64,000 bases of DNA from Oxalobacteraceae bacterium (GTDB lineage: Bacteria; Pseudomonadota; Gammaproteobacteria; Burkholderiales; Burkholderiaceae_D), in the NCBI GenBank assembly GCA_030698225.1, contig JAUYNR010000013.1, positions 59,588-123,587 on the forward strand, given 5' to 3'. Of this stretch, positions 40,701 to 50,234 are shown piece after piece. Each line of letters starts with the position of its first letter. Positions within the stretch are counted from its first letter, which is position 1. The translations under genes and the position numbers were made by a program. Under the pieces are notes generated by a model. The model had not been told where the DNA came from. It saw only the letters and a list, made by a program, of their open reading frames with translations, and made no database searches.

Positions 40701-41472
40701 TCGGCACATTGGAACCCCACACCATCAGGTAGGTCGAGTTGTACCAGTCGGCCGATTCCGGCACGTCGGTTTGCTCGCCCCAGACTTGCGGGCTAGCCGG
40801 CGGCAAATCGCAATACCAGTCATAAAAACTCAGTGCCACGCCGCCGATCAGGCTCAGGTAACGGGTACCTGCCGCATAACTGACCATCGACATTGCCGGA
40901 ATCGGGGAAAAACCAACGATACGATCCGGGCCGAATTTCTTGATGGTGAACGCATTCGCGGCGGCGATGATTTCATTGACCTCATCCCACTTGGCACGGA
41001 CGAAACCGCCCAGGCCGCGAATCGATTTGTACTGCTTGGCGCGTTCCGGATCCTGACTGATGTATTCCCATGCAACGACCGGCGCCATGGTCTTGCGTGC
41101 TTCGCGCCACATATCCATCAGGCGGCCGCGTACCATCGGGTATTTGACGCGTTGCGCCGAATACACATACCAGGAATAGCTGGCGCCACGAGGACAACCG
41201 CGCGGCTCGTGGTTAGGCAAATCAGGACGGGTACGCGGGTAATCGGTCTGCTGGGTTTCCCAGGTAATCAGGCCGTTCTTGACATATACCTTCCAGCTGC
41301 ACGAACCGGTGCAGTTCACACCATGCGTCGAACGCACGATCTTGTCGTGCTGCCAGCGCTGACGGTAGGCGTTTTCCCAAGTGCGGTCTTCATTGACAAC
41401 CGCGCCGTGCCCGTTAGAAAAAGTCTCCGTGGTCTTGCTGAAGAATTTCAAACGATCCAGAAAGTGACTCAT
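37777..41472 (-). CDS. narG: Respiratory nitrate reductase alpha subunit
   Basis: Catalytic Mo-bisMGD subunit reducing nitrate to nitrite on the cytoplasmic side, 1231 residues. The FS0 cluster ligands are His50, Cys54, Cys58 and Cys93, in STHGVNCTGSCSW and RGCPRGASYSW. The region DVPESADWYNSTY contains the aspartate expected to bind molybdenum. The start at 41472 (MSHFLDRLKFF) fits; the in-frame ATG at 41487 adds five residues. There is no twin-arginine signal, as expected for membrane-bound NarG. Confidence 0.97.
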   Translation of the reverse strand: MSHFLDRLKFFSKTTETFSNGHGAVVNEDRTWENAYRQRWQHDKIVRSTHGVNCTGSCSWKVYVKNGLITWETQQTDYPRTRPDLPNHEPRGCPRGASYSWYVYSAQRVKYPMVRGRLMDMWREARKTMAPVVAWEYISQDPERAKQYKSIRGLGGFVRAKWDEVNEIIAAANAFTIKKFGPDRIVGFSPIPAMSMVSYAAGTRYLSLIGGVALSFYDWYCDLPPASPQVWGEQTDVPESADWYNSTYLMVWGSNVPMTRTPDAHFYTEVRYKGTKTVAVSSDFGEMAKFGDIWLAPKQGTDAALAMAMGHVILKEFHVTGKSAYFRDYAKQYTDFPMLVLLKEKNGALVPEYFLRASHLANNLDETNNPEWKTLVIDDVSGDISAPAGSIGFRWGESGKWNLEQKAGTSGKAIDPRLSLIDCSDEVLPVGFAYFGGKDASDMLLRNVPVKKVQLADGSIALVTTVFDLTLANYGIDRGLGGGNVAKDYADDVPYTPEWQVKHTGVKAADVITVAREFAENADKTRGKSMVIVGAALNHWYHMDMTYRGIINMLMMCGCVGQSGGGWAHYVGQEKLRPQTGWTPLAFALDWNRPMRQMNGTSFFYAHTSQWRHEKLHTAEIQSPSADGNVMQMSLIDYNAKSERMGWLPSAPQLETNPLEITRAAEAAGKDVAQYAVEQIKAGKLNFSCDDPDNPANFPRNMFVWRSNILGSSGKGHEYFLKYLLGTQNALMSDEAGCVKPKDVKMRPAAEGKLDLLVVLDFRMSTTCLYGDIVLPTATWYEKDDLNTSDMHPFIHPLSEAVQPLWQSKSDWEIYKGLAEKFSEIGGEYLGTQKDLILSPLMHDTPGELGQPFDPKDWRAGECEPIPGKTMPSMNVVERNYRDVYKKFTSIGPLLENIGNGGKGIGWKTGHEVDVLRGINRTVLEEGVSQGQPRLNTAIDAAEMILTLAPETNGHVAVKAWDALSKMTGRDHTHLALPREHDSIRFRDVQAQPRKIISSPTWSGLESEEVSYNAGYTNVHELIPWRTLTGRQQFYQDHLWMRDFGEGLCVYKPAINTKTTATMLGAQPNGNKEIALNWITPHQKWGIHSTYSDNLRMLTLSRGGPHVWLSEIDAKVAGIVDNDWIEIFNVNGTLTARAVVSQRVPEGMTLMYHAQEKIINVPGAEMSGKRGGIHNSVTRTVTKPTHMIGGYAQLSYGFNYYGTVGSNRDEFVLIRKMKNVDWLEGPLKENA

Positions 41473-41600
41473 GGTCTCTCCAAACATGCGCCTGACAGGC
41501 AGGCGCTAATCATTAAAACTGCTAATCGGGAATTGCGAACTGCCATCATTCTAGGCAGCAAGCCGTCCCCTTACCATTCGCTAGAAGTCTGACTCCGGCA

Positions 41601-41638
41601 AGTAGTCCGAACTACTCTTTCTAGTCCTTAAGGACTAG
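41601..41638. promoter_or_regulatory. Paired dyads upstream of narG, candidate NarL sites
   Basis: AGTAGTCCGAACTACT (41601-41616) is an inverted repeat with a 4-bp centre. CTAGTCCTTAAGGACTAG (41621-41638) is a perfect 18-bp palindrome that can be read as TAGTCCT-TA-AGGACTA. The 7-2-7 geometry is that of NarL/NarP sites, though the third base differs from the enteric TACYYMT heptamer. Confidence 0.45.
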
Positions 41639-41672
41639 TATTGCTGGACCGCCTTTCAGCACCTTGTCTCTA

Positions 41673-43094
41673 TCAGCAGGGCATTTCTGCATCCTTGCGG
41701 GAATAAAACCACCAGGTGACGACCACGCAGCTAACATAAAAGCCGATGAAACCCCATAACGCTGCCTCCGGCCCGCCGGTCAGCGCAATCGAAGTGCCGT
41801 AACTTTTCGGAATGAAAAATGCACCGTAGGCAGCAATTGCGGAGGTGAAGCCCAGCACTGCCGCACCTTCCTTGTTGGCATCGACAACAGCCTTGGCCTG
41901 AGCAGCTGGTCCCTGACCTTTGACTTCACGTTGACGCTCGGTCAGGAAAATCACCGGAATCATGCGGAAAGTAGATGCATTGCCTACGCCGGTGCCGGCG
42001 AACAGCAGCATGAACATCCAGAAGAAGCCCCAGAAATTACCCAGGCTGCCGCCGGCGTGCGGCAGGAAGTTGATGACCCCGTACACTGCACCAATCATCA
42101 CAACGAAGGTCCATAACGTAACCTTGGCGCCGCCAAATTTATCCGCAATCCAGCCGCCGGCAACACGGGCTAATGCGCCTACCAATGGGCCCAGAAATGC
42201 ATATTGCAAAGGATTTACATCTGGAAATTGGGATTTGATCAACAAGGGAAAGCCGGCGGAATAACCAATGAAGGAACCGAAGGTACCGACATACAACCAG
42301 CACATCAACCAGTTATGCTTACGCTTGAAAATTACCGCCTGATCGGCAAACGATGCCTTGGCAGAAGCAATATCATTCATGCCGAACCAGGCTGCGATGG
42401 TGGTGATGAGAATGAATGGGACCCAGATGAAACCGGCATTTTGCAGCCAGAACTGCTTGGTCACGCCTGCCTTGCTCCAGACTTGCGGCTCGCCGCCCAG
42501 CGCACCGAAGACGCCAGCGGTGATTACCAGCGGCACCACGAATTGGACCACTGATACGCCCAAGTTACCCAGGCCGGCATTCATGCCGAGCGCATAGCCT
42601 TTTTGTGATTTCGGATAAAAAAAGCTGATGTTTGCCATCGAAGATGCAAAATTGCCGCCGCCGAAACCGCACAGCAAAGCCAGTATCAACATGGTTGGAT
42701 AACCGGTATTGATATCCTGCACGGCGAAACCGATACCAATGGCAGGAATCAGCAGCGATGCAGTAGAAATCGTGGTCCACTTGCGCCCACCAAAAATAGG
42801 CACCATGAAAGAATAAAAAATCCGTAAAGTCGCACCGGACAAGCCCGGCAAAGCGGTCAGCCAGAACAGCTGATTGGTGCTGTACTTGAAGCCGATATTG
42901 GGCAGATTCACAACCACCACACTCCATACCATCCAGACCGCGAAAGCCAATAGCAGGGCCGGAATAGAAATCCACAAATTGCGATTTGCGATCGACTTTC
43001 CTTCGCTTTGCCAGAATTTCTTTTCTTCCGGCTCCCAATGATTAATAACATGTCCACTCATTTTTTTCTTCTGACTAATGACATACTCGCTCAT
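41673..43094 (-). CDS. narK: Nitrate/nitrite transporter, NarK2 type
   Basis: Major facilitator nitrate/nitrite antiporter, 473 residues and 12 helices. The family signature GFGGGNFASSMANISFFYP and the second nitrate signature FAGTGVGNASTFRMIP are present. The start at 43094 has AGGAGAAAAAG before it; a second ATG at 43061 is possible. It is the second of two tandem narK genes; in such pairs NarK2-type proteins usually exchange nitrate for nitrite. Confidence 0.94.
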   Translation of the reverse strand: MSEYVISQKKKMSGHVINHWEPEEKKFWQSEGKSIANRNLWISIPALLLAFAVWMVWSVVVVNLPNIGFKYSTNQLFWLTALPGLSGATLRIFYSFMVPIFGGRKWTTISTASLLIPAIGIGFAVQDINTGYPTMLILALLCGFGGGNFASSMANISFFYPKSQKGYALGMNAGLGNLGVSVVQFVVPLVITAGVFGALGGEPQVWSKAGVTKQFWLQNAGFIWVPFILITTIAAWFGMNDIASAKASFADQAVIFKRKHNWLMCWLYVGTFGSFIGYSAGFPLLIKSQFPDVNPLQYAFLGPLVGALARVAGGWIADKFGGAKVTLWTFVVMIGAVYGVINFLPHAGGSLGNFWGFFWMFMLLFAGTGVGNASTFRMIPVIFLTERQREVKGQGPAAQAKAVVDANKEGAAVLGFTSAIAAYGAFFIPKSYGTSIALTGGPEAALWGFIGFYVSCVVVTWWFYSRKDAEMPC

Positions 43095-43156
43095 CTTTTT
43101 CTCCTGAATACAACGCAACGCAAGGGCAGCACCAGCCACCGGAAATTAGTTACAAC

Positions 43157-44416
<1,260 letters not shown>

Positions 44417-44721
44417 GATACCCCTCCATAGACGAACAGTCCGACACAAACAAGCTTATGTGTTGCGACGTTAAACTGCTACTCGTCGAAGGGTTATTCC
44501 GGAAAGGCAATCTGGCTAAGCGGGTCCGCAGAAATAGCTATCCGGCCGCGTCGTCTTATAGACCAGAAGGAGTAGAAGCAGGATGCCAAAGCCTGCGCAT
44601 AGCGATGCCAAACATCCGGCGTGGGACAATATGCAGAAATCGGAACGGAGCTTCATTCTTCTGCTCCGTAAGCGGACTATGTTTTCGGCATCAACAGTGA
44701 AGCTGCGCCATCTTCAGATAC
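44417..44721. other. Divergent control region of narK1 and the dnr-type gene
   Basis: Together with the hairpin that follows, 370 bp without a gene. I see no perfect TTGAT-N4-ATCAA box. GC content is lower than in the genes. Confidence 0.4.
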
Positions 44722-44746
44722 CTGATTTTTACAAATCGGGTTTTTG
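44722..44746 (+). terminator. Hairpin plus T-run in the leader of the dnr-type gene
   Basis: CCTGATTT pairs with AAATCGGG around TTAC and is followed by TTTTTG. It lies 40 bp before the regulator start with no gene upstream on this strand, so it could be a leader terminator or operator. Confidence 0.4.
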
Positions 44747-44786
44747 ATAGAATCCATATCACTTTGCAATCAATGCGTGCACAACC

Positions 44787-45479
44787 ATGACTAAAACCAA
44801 AATAAAACCTCAGGATTTCCTCTCCAAGCTGGCCTTATTCAATGAAATGGGGCCGCAGGAACTGGATCGCATCGCAATTGGCACGTCTGAAGTGCATGTC
44901 CAGCGCGGTGAAACGCTGTTTCAGCGCGGCGACGTTTGCACCGGCTTTCACACCGTAATCTATGGACAGGTCAAGCTTGCTTTCACCTCTGCGCAGGGCA
45001 GCGAAAAAATCGTCGAAATCATTGGTCCAGGCCACAGCTTTGGAGAAGCCCTCATGTTCATGGACAAACCCTATATCGTTGCCGCTCAAGCACTGACAGA
45101 CAGCCTGTTGCTGCATATTTCGAAGTCGGTGGTACTGGCAGAGTTGGAACGGGATCCGCAATTCTCACGCAAAATGCTGGCCGGCCTGAGCCGGCGTTTG
45201 CATGGCCTGATCTGCGATGTCGAGGGGTATTCCTTGCGCTCGGGCACCCAGCGCGTCATCGGTTATTTATTGCAGTACGGTGCTGATCCGGAGGCACAGG
45301 TAGATGGGCAGGAAATCGTTTTGCCATTTAGCAAAGCTGTGCTCGCATCGCGGCTCAACCTGACACCCGAGCATTTTTCGCGCATCTTGCATGACTTGAC
45401 AGAAAATAATCTGATTAACGTCAGCGGAAAAAATATTACCATTTTGAATATTGAGAAACTGCGCAACTACGAAGGCTAG
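44787..45479 (+). CDS. CRP/FNR-family regulator, DNR-like
   Basis: A 230-residue regulator with an N-terminal cyclic-nucleotide-type fold and a C-terminal winged helix. The recognition helix LNLTPEHFSRILHDL has the E-X2-S-R pattern used to read TTGAT half-sites. The N-terminus lacks the cysteine cluster of FNR, so it is more like the NO-responsive, heme-binding DNR/NNR proteins. It is divergent from narK1, which suits control of denitrification genes. Confidence 0.88.
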   Translation: MTKTKIKPQDFLSKLALFNEMGPQELDRIAIGTSEVHVQRGETLFQRGDVCTGFHTVIYGQVKLAFTSAQGSEKIVEIIGPGHSFGEALMFMDKPYIVAAQALTDSLLLHISKSVVLAELERDPQFSRKMLAGLSRRLHGLICDVEGYSLRSGTQRVIGYLLQYGADPEAQVDGQEIVLPFSKAVLASRLNLTPEHFSRILHDLTENNLINVSGKNITILNIEKLRNYEG

Positions 45480-45499
45480 GCTGCCGCCGCACAGAACGT

Positions 45500-46807
45500 C
45501 TATTGCGTGGCAAGAGCATGCGCTGCATGCAGCTTGATGCGTCGATACATGCGTGTTGCGCCAATCAGATTCACCAGCAGCCAGCAGGAAGACACGGCAA
45601 AAGAAAAACCGGCGACATGCGTCACTACACCCGGCCACTGCACCGCCGCCAGTAATATTATCAATGCTGTCAGGTGGGCAAAAAATTGCCTGGTCGTTAC
45701 GCTATCAGGCAAGACCTGCTTCACGTTGGGCACAATTCCGCGTTGCGTTATTGCGCTTTGCAAGTGATACCACACCAGAAACGGCACGATCTTGTACAGC
45801 ATGCCGTTGATTACCGAATAAGCAAATCCGACAATAAATAGCACACCCAAAAACAGTGCGTAGGACGGAGCAACCGTAATTTGCGGCAGCAAACGCCCGG
45901 TTATCCAGAGCGCGGCGCAAGCAATTAAACTCATCATGCCGGTGCGCCAGAACATGACAGTCACATCCGGCTTGGGACGCTTCCTGAACCAGAGCAAGTA
46001 CAGGGTTGTCAGCCCGAACAGCATGAAGCCGAGGGCGACAAAAATTGACATCGCAGTATTCCAGCCGTTTGGCTGCTGCCGCGTCAGCGCGTCGACAGCC
46101 GACCAAAGCAGCAATAGCAGAAACAGTACCGGAACCAGCCGGCGTGTCAGATAAGGTGGATATAGCGGCGTTACCTGAAACATCGGCACCACCTGATAGG
46201 CGACCCCGATTACCAGCAAGCCGACCCATCCCAGCAGGCCCCAGCGGGCATGCAAATTCGTCAATTCAATCAGTGGCAGCCCAAACGACCACGCAAATGC
46301 GCTGGCAAGCAGCGCGCCGAGCACTGCCGTGACCAGGAGTGCAATCAGTGCCAGCCGAATTGCCCACAGCGTGGCGCTGGCATCCGGTATCCGCCAGAGG
46401 CCGATAATGCTCGAACCCAGCAGCAATAGAAAGGCTGAACCGAGACATAGCAGCGCCAGCTTGAAAAGCAGTGGTTGAGACAGCAAAAAGGCAGCTGCCA
46501 ATGCCGCAGTGCCGACCGCCAGCAAGAAATGCACAGTGCCGGCAGTCAACTGCGCGCGCGGCAGATCGACGCCGGCCACCACCGGCAGAATCTGAACCAG
46601 GGCTCCTATCATCGAAGCGGCCAGAAATCCCAGCACCAGCAAATGGGTCAGCGCCAGCGTCAACGGAGACCAGCGGGACTCCAGCGCCTGTGGGCCGTAC
46701 CAAAGAATCAATAGGGAAGCAACGATCGCAAACGCGGGGGCCGTCAGGAAAAAGCGTAGCGGCACCGACAGCGGCGGGGTTTGATCGAACGATAAAATAC
46801 GCTGCAT
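45500..46807 (-). CDS. Twelve-helix membrane protein of the NO/nitrate region
   Basis: A 435-residue integral membrane protein with about 12 hydrophobic helices. Conserved-looking histidines occur in LTLALTHLLVLGFLAASMIG, LTNLHARWGLLGWVG and FLVWYHLQSAI, a pattern reminiscent of NnrS and heme-copper oxidase-like permeases. The start at 46807 overlaps the DUF2249 stop (TGATG). Function is not established; the operon with a hemerythrin suggests NO or oxygen handling. Confidence 0.7.
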   Translation of the reverse strand: MQRILSFDQTPPLSVPLRFFLTAPAFAIVASLLILWYGPQALESRWSPLTLALTHLLVLGFLAASMIGALVQILPVVAGVDLPRAQLTAGTVHFLLAVGTAALAAAFLLSQPLLFKLALLCLGSAFLLLLGSSIIGLWRIPDASATLWAIRLALIALLVTAVLGALLASAFAWSFGLPLIELTNLHARWGLLGWVGLLVIGVAYQVVPMFQVTPLYPPYLTRRLVPVLFLLLLLWSAVDALTRQQPNGWNTAMSIFVALGFMLFGLTTLYLLWFRKRPKPDVTVMFWRTGMMSLIACAALWITGRLLPQITVAPSYALFLGVLFIVGFAYSVINGMLYKIVPFLVWYHLQSAITQRGIVPNVKQVLPDSVTTRQFFAHLTALIILLAAVQWPGVVTHVAGFSFAVSSCWLLVNLIGATRMYRRIKLHAAHALATQ

Positions 46808-47031
46808 CAGACCTTGTGCCAAATCAATATTTCATAGAGATAATCCGGCCGCGAGTGAGTCTCATGCGCAAAACCGTTGTTGTCGAGAATCCGATACAGC
46901 GGGCGTGGCTCGCGGTCTATCACCATGCGCAGACGCTGGCCCGGACTCATCTGCGAAATCGCATCGAGTACGCGTTCCATCGGTTCGGGCGGTTCAAGAC
47001 CGCAGACATTCAGTTCGATTTCCTTATCCAC
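46807..47031 (-). CDS. DUF2249 protein
   Basis: A 74-residue TusA/SirA-like fold protein with ELNVCGLEPPEPMERVLDAI and LRMVIDREPRPLY. DUF2249 proteins are frequent beside NO reductase and hemerythrin genes. It sits between the hemerythrin gene and a membrane protein gene, overlapping the latter. A second DUF2249 gene lies beside norZ. Biochemical role unknown. Confidence 0.85.
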   Translation of the reverse strand: MDKEIELNVCGLEPPEPMERVLDAISQMSPGQRLRMVIDREPRPLYRILDNNGFAHETHSRPDYLYEILIWHKV

Positions 47032-47035
47032 GATC

Positions 47036-47503
47036 TCAGTCGACCTTATCCAGAGCAGCGATCACATTATTGATGTGCGCCATGGCATCTACGATTTCAT
47101 GGCACTTGTCAAACAGCGCCCTGTCGGTCATCGGATACAACATGCTTTCTTCCTTCAAATTATGCTGCTGCATCATGATATTCAGCGTTTCCGCACAGCC
47201 GAAGAACTTTGCCGCGTCCAGCTCTTCTATTGCGTTGTTCATCTGCTCAAGGAGTCCCAGCATTTGCTTGTGCTCGGCGCGCATGACGCCAGTCGGGCCA
47301 TTTGCGTTGCCGGTTGCCTTCTCATAGGCGGGAAACAGAATTGTTTCTTCCATCGCCAGGTGGCGCACCTGCGCTTCGCTGAAACACTGAAATGCAGCTT
47401 TCGCCTGCGCCCAATTGCCCTGATCCACACCGTGTTCGGCTGCGGCAAACAATGCATCGCAACGCTTGTGATCTGCACCCAAGTATTCGCTAATTGTTTT
47501 CAT
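47036..47503 (-). CDS. Hemerythrin-domain protein
   Basis: A 155-residue four-helix di-iron protein. The metal ligands appear to be His12, His48, Glu52, His78, His114 and Glu118, in ADHKRCD, VRHLAMEETILF, AEHKQM and QQHNLKEESMLYP. Such proteins bind O2 or NO or act like Ric/YtfE in Fe-S cluster repair. The start is at 47503 (MKTISEYLGADH). It is four bases ahead of the DUF2249 gene. Confidence 0.9.
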   Translation of the reverse strand: MKTISEYLGADHKRCDALFAAAEHGVDQGNWAQAKAAFQCFSEAQVRHLAMEETILFPAYEKATGNANGPTGVMRAEHKQMLGLLEQMNNAIEELDAAKFFGCAETLNIMMQQHNLKEESMLYPMTDRALFDKCHEIVDAMAHINNVIAALDKVD

Positions 47504-47671
47504 GACATGCACCCCATTGGACTATGAGTCATTCTCACATCAAGCCTTGCCCCATCTCATTGATCTACATTAAGGATTCACAGGCTAATGGCAGTCTAAA
47601 ATAGCCGGGCTAATACAGAATCCCCCTTCGCATGACCGCGCCGCCATGCGTCGTATCAAATACGAGCATGT

Positions 47672-47729
47672 GTATTTTTAAAATCCCCATTAAATCATGC
47701 GCAAATGACGTTGATTTTAATCATACCCC
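47672..47729. repeat. 58-bp dispersed repeat, copy F
   Basis: GTATTTTTAAAATCCCCATT, then AAATCATGCGCAAATGACG, ending CATACCCC, 58 bp. It overlaps an FNR/DNR-type box and lies 71 bp before the nitronate monooxygenase gene. Confidence 0.7.
47711..47724 (+). promoter_or_regulatory. FNR/DNR-type box
   Basis: TTGATTTTAATCAT matches TTGAT-N4-ATCAA at nine of ten positions. It is 76 bp before the GTG start of the nitronate monooxygenase gene, so it could drive the NMO-ubiUV-ubiT operon without oxygen. Confidence 0.6.
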
Positions 47730-47800
47730 CAATATTTTCATGATATTCCGGAAGAATTCGGGATAGATAAAAATTCGGGCCAGCAACAACAAGGATCATT

Positions 47801-48994
47801 GTGCTGCAAATTGCATTACCGTTACTAAGACTCAAAGATAAAATATTGCTGCCCATCGTCCAGGGAGGCATGGGCGTTGGCATCTCGGCGCACCGGCTAG
47901 CGGGTAGCGTGGCGAAATCCGGCGCGGTCGGCACCATTTCCAGCGTCGACCTGCGCCGCCACCATCCGGATTTGATGGCGCAGACAGATGGTTCGCGCGA
48001 CAAGGAATTGATCGATAGCGTCAACCTGATCGCGCTCGACCGCGAAATCAAGGCGGCACGCGTACTGGCTGATGGCCGCGGCATGCTCGCCGTCAACGTC
48101 ATGCGCGCGGTTTCCGAATATGCATCCTCAGTGCGACAGGCATGCGCCAGCGGCATCGACGCGCTAGTAATCGGTGCCGGCTTGCCGCTGGATTTGCCGG
48201 AACTGACTGCACATTATCCAAAGGTCGCGCTGATTCCGATTCTGTCCGACGTGCGTGGCATCGCGCTGATACTGAAAAAATGGATGCGCAAGAATCGCTT
48301 GCCGGACGCCATCGTGATCGAGAATCCGCGTTATGCAGGCGGGCATCTGGGTACGGCCAATCCGCACGATGTATCCGATCCGCATTTCGCCTTCCCTACC
48401 GCGCTCGAAGGCACGCTGGAACTATTCAAGCAGCTTGGCCTTGAGCGCGAACGGATTCCATTGATTGCCGCCGGCGGCATCAACAGCCACCAGGAAGTGC
48501 GCGAGCTATTCGCTCTGGGCGCGAGCGCGGTCCAGCTCGGCACGCCGTTCGCGGTCACAGCGGAGGGTGACGCCCATCCCAATTTCAAGAAGGTTCTGGT
48601 GGAAGCCAGGCCGGAAGATATCGTGACCTTCGTCAGCAACACCGGCTTGCCGGCGCGCGCGGTACGCACGCCGTGGCTGGCGAACTATCTGGGCAAGGAA
48701 GCCAAGTTAAAAAGCATCGCCAGGGCCAAGCCCTGCACGGTGGGTTTCGATTGCCTGCTGCAATGCGGCTGGCGCGACGGCATCGCCAAGGCAGGCCAGT
48801 TCTGCATCGATACCCAGCTCGCTTTCGCAATGAATGGAGACATCAAGCGCGGCCTGTTTTTCCGCGGCTCCGAAGAATTGCCTTTCGGCAGCGCGATCAG
48901 ATCGGTACAGGAACTGATCCAGTGCATGCTGACGGGACAGTACCCGGCCGATCTGAAGGAACGATCGCTGGAACAGCATCTGCTGCCGAACTGA
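47801..48994 (+). CDS. Nitronate monooxygenase-family FMN enzyme
   Basis: A 397-residue TIM-barrel flavoprotein. The FMN-binding segments are LLPIVQGGMGVGISAHRLAG, IENPRYAGGHLG and LIAAGGINSHQEVRELFALG with GASAVQLGTPF. Start is a GTG at 47801. It heads the ubiUV operon, 58 bp before ubiU; a role in anaerobic quinone metabolism rather than nitroalkane oxidation is possible but unproven. Confidence 0.85.
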   Translation: MLQIALPLLRLKDKILLPIVQGGMGVGISAHRLAGSVAKSGAVGTISSVDLRRHHPDLMAQTDGSRDKELIDSVNLIALDREIKAARVLADGRGMLAVNVMRAVSEYASSVRQACASGIDALVIGAGLPLDLPELTAHYPKVALIPILSDVRGIALILKKWMRKNRLPDAIVIENPRYAGGHLGTANPHDVSDPHFAFPTALEGTLELFKQLGLERERIPLIAAGGINSHQEVRELFALGASAVQLGTPFAVTAEGDAHPNFKKVLVEARPEDIVTFVSNTGLPARAVRTPWLANYLGKEAKLKSIARAKPCTVGFDCLLQCGWRDGIAKAGQFCIDTQLAFAMNGDIKRGLFFRGSEELPFGSAIRSVQELIQCMLTGQYPADLKERSLEQHLLPN

Positions 48995-49052
48995 CGCGCA
49001 TCACCATCGACGCACTCACCGCCAATGCTACATTGCCACCAATAAATACACC

Positions 49053-50111
49053 ATGACGAATACATCCGCCGAAATCTTGCCCGAACTTGAAGCGACAACG
49101 CCTGCCATGGAAAAAATGGAATTGGTCTGCCCTGCCGGCAGCCTGCCGGCGCTGAAAGCCGCAGTCGACAACGGCGCCGATTGCGTTTATCTGGGTTTTC
49201 GCGATGCCACCAATGCGCGTAACTTTGCCGGCCTCAATTTTGACGATGCCGCCATCGCCACCGGCATTCGTTATGCCCATGATCGCGGCTGCAAAGTGCT
49301 GCTGGCGCTGAATACCTATCCGCAGGCTGCCGGCTGGCAGCAATGGCGCACTGCAATCGACCGCGCCGCCCATGCCGGCGTCGACGCGGTGATTCTGGCC
49401 GACCCGGGCTTGATGCAATACGCGGTAACGCATTATCCGAAGTTGCGCCTGCATCTTTCGGTACAGGGTTCCGCCACCAATTTCGAAGCGATCAATTTTT
49501 ATCACCAGCACTTTGGCATCGCGCGCGCGGTGCTGCCGCGGGTGCTGTCGCTGGCGCAGGTGGAACAGGTCAGCAAGAAGACCCCGGTCGAAATCGAAGT
49601 TTTCGGCTTCGGCAGCCTGTGCGTGATGGTCGAAGGCCGCTGCGCGCTGTCCTCGTATGTCACCGGCGAAGCGCCAAACACCCACGGTGTGTGCTCGCCG
49701 GCCAAATCGGTGCGCTGGCAACAAACGCCGCAGGGACTGGAGTCGCGCCTGAACGGCGTACTGATCGACCGTTACGCCGATGGCGAAAACGCCGGTTATC
49801 CGACCCTGTGCAAGGGCCGCTTCGATGTCCGCAACGAAAATTATTATGCGATCGAAGAGCCCACCAGCCTGAACACGCTGGAATTGCTGCCGCAATTGAT
49901 GCGCATGGGCGTGCGCGCAATCAAGATCGAAGGACGCCAGCGCAGCCCTGCCTACACCGCGCAGGTGACCAAGGTCTGGCGCGAAGCAATCGATAGCTGC
50001 CGCGAAAACCTGCACCGCTATTCGGTCAAGCCGACCTGGATGACGGATCTGGACAAGGTGGCTGAAGGGCAGCAACACACATTAGGGGCGTATCACCGCC
50101 CATGGAAATAA
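49053..50111 (+). CDS. ubiU: O2-independent ubiquinone hydroxylase component UbiU
   Basis: U32-family 4Fe-4S protein that with UbiV hydroxylates the ubiquinone ring without oxygen, using prephenate as oxygen donor in characterised systems. The 352-residue protein has four cysteines, 190, 197, 214 and 253, in FGSLC, EGRC, HGVC and TLCKGR, matching the UbiU cluster ligands. The motif ELVCPAGSLPALKAAVDNGA is typical of U32 proteins. An ATG at 49107 is an alternative start. Confidence 0.93.
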   Translation: MTNTSAEILPELEATTPAMEKMELVCPAGSLPALKAAVDNGADCVYLGFRDATNARNFAGLNFDDAAIATGIRYAHDRGCKVLLALNTYPQAAGWQQWRTAIDRAAHAGVDAVILADPGLMQYAVTHYPKLRLHLSVQGSATNFEAINFYHQHFGIARAVLPRVLSLAQVEQVSKKTPVEIEVFGFGSLCVMVEGRCALSSYVTGEAPNTHGVCSPAKSVRWQQTPQGLESRLNGVLIDRYADGENAGYPTLCKGRFDVRNENYYAIEEPTSLNTLELLPQLMRMGVRAIKIEGRQRSPAYTAQVTKVWREAIDSCRENLHRYSVKPTWMTDLDKVAEGQQHTLGAYHRPWK

Positions 50112-50234
50112 TTCCATTTCTAAATCAACCGTGCACTTTGTCGGCTTCGCTTGCCGTACTTCGGTACTGTCTGCGCTTCGCCTTCGCGTTCACGATTGAT
50201 GGTGTAAAGGAATAACTGCACAGGAGAATGCATT

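Noticed and set aside
44743..44760. TTGATAGAATCCA before the dnr-type gene as an FNR box
   Set aside because: The half-sites are spaced by three bases and the right half is poor.
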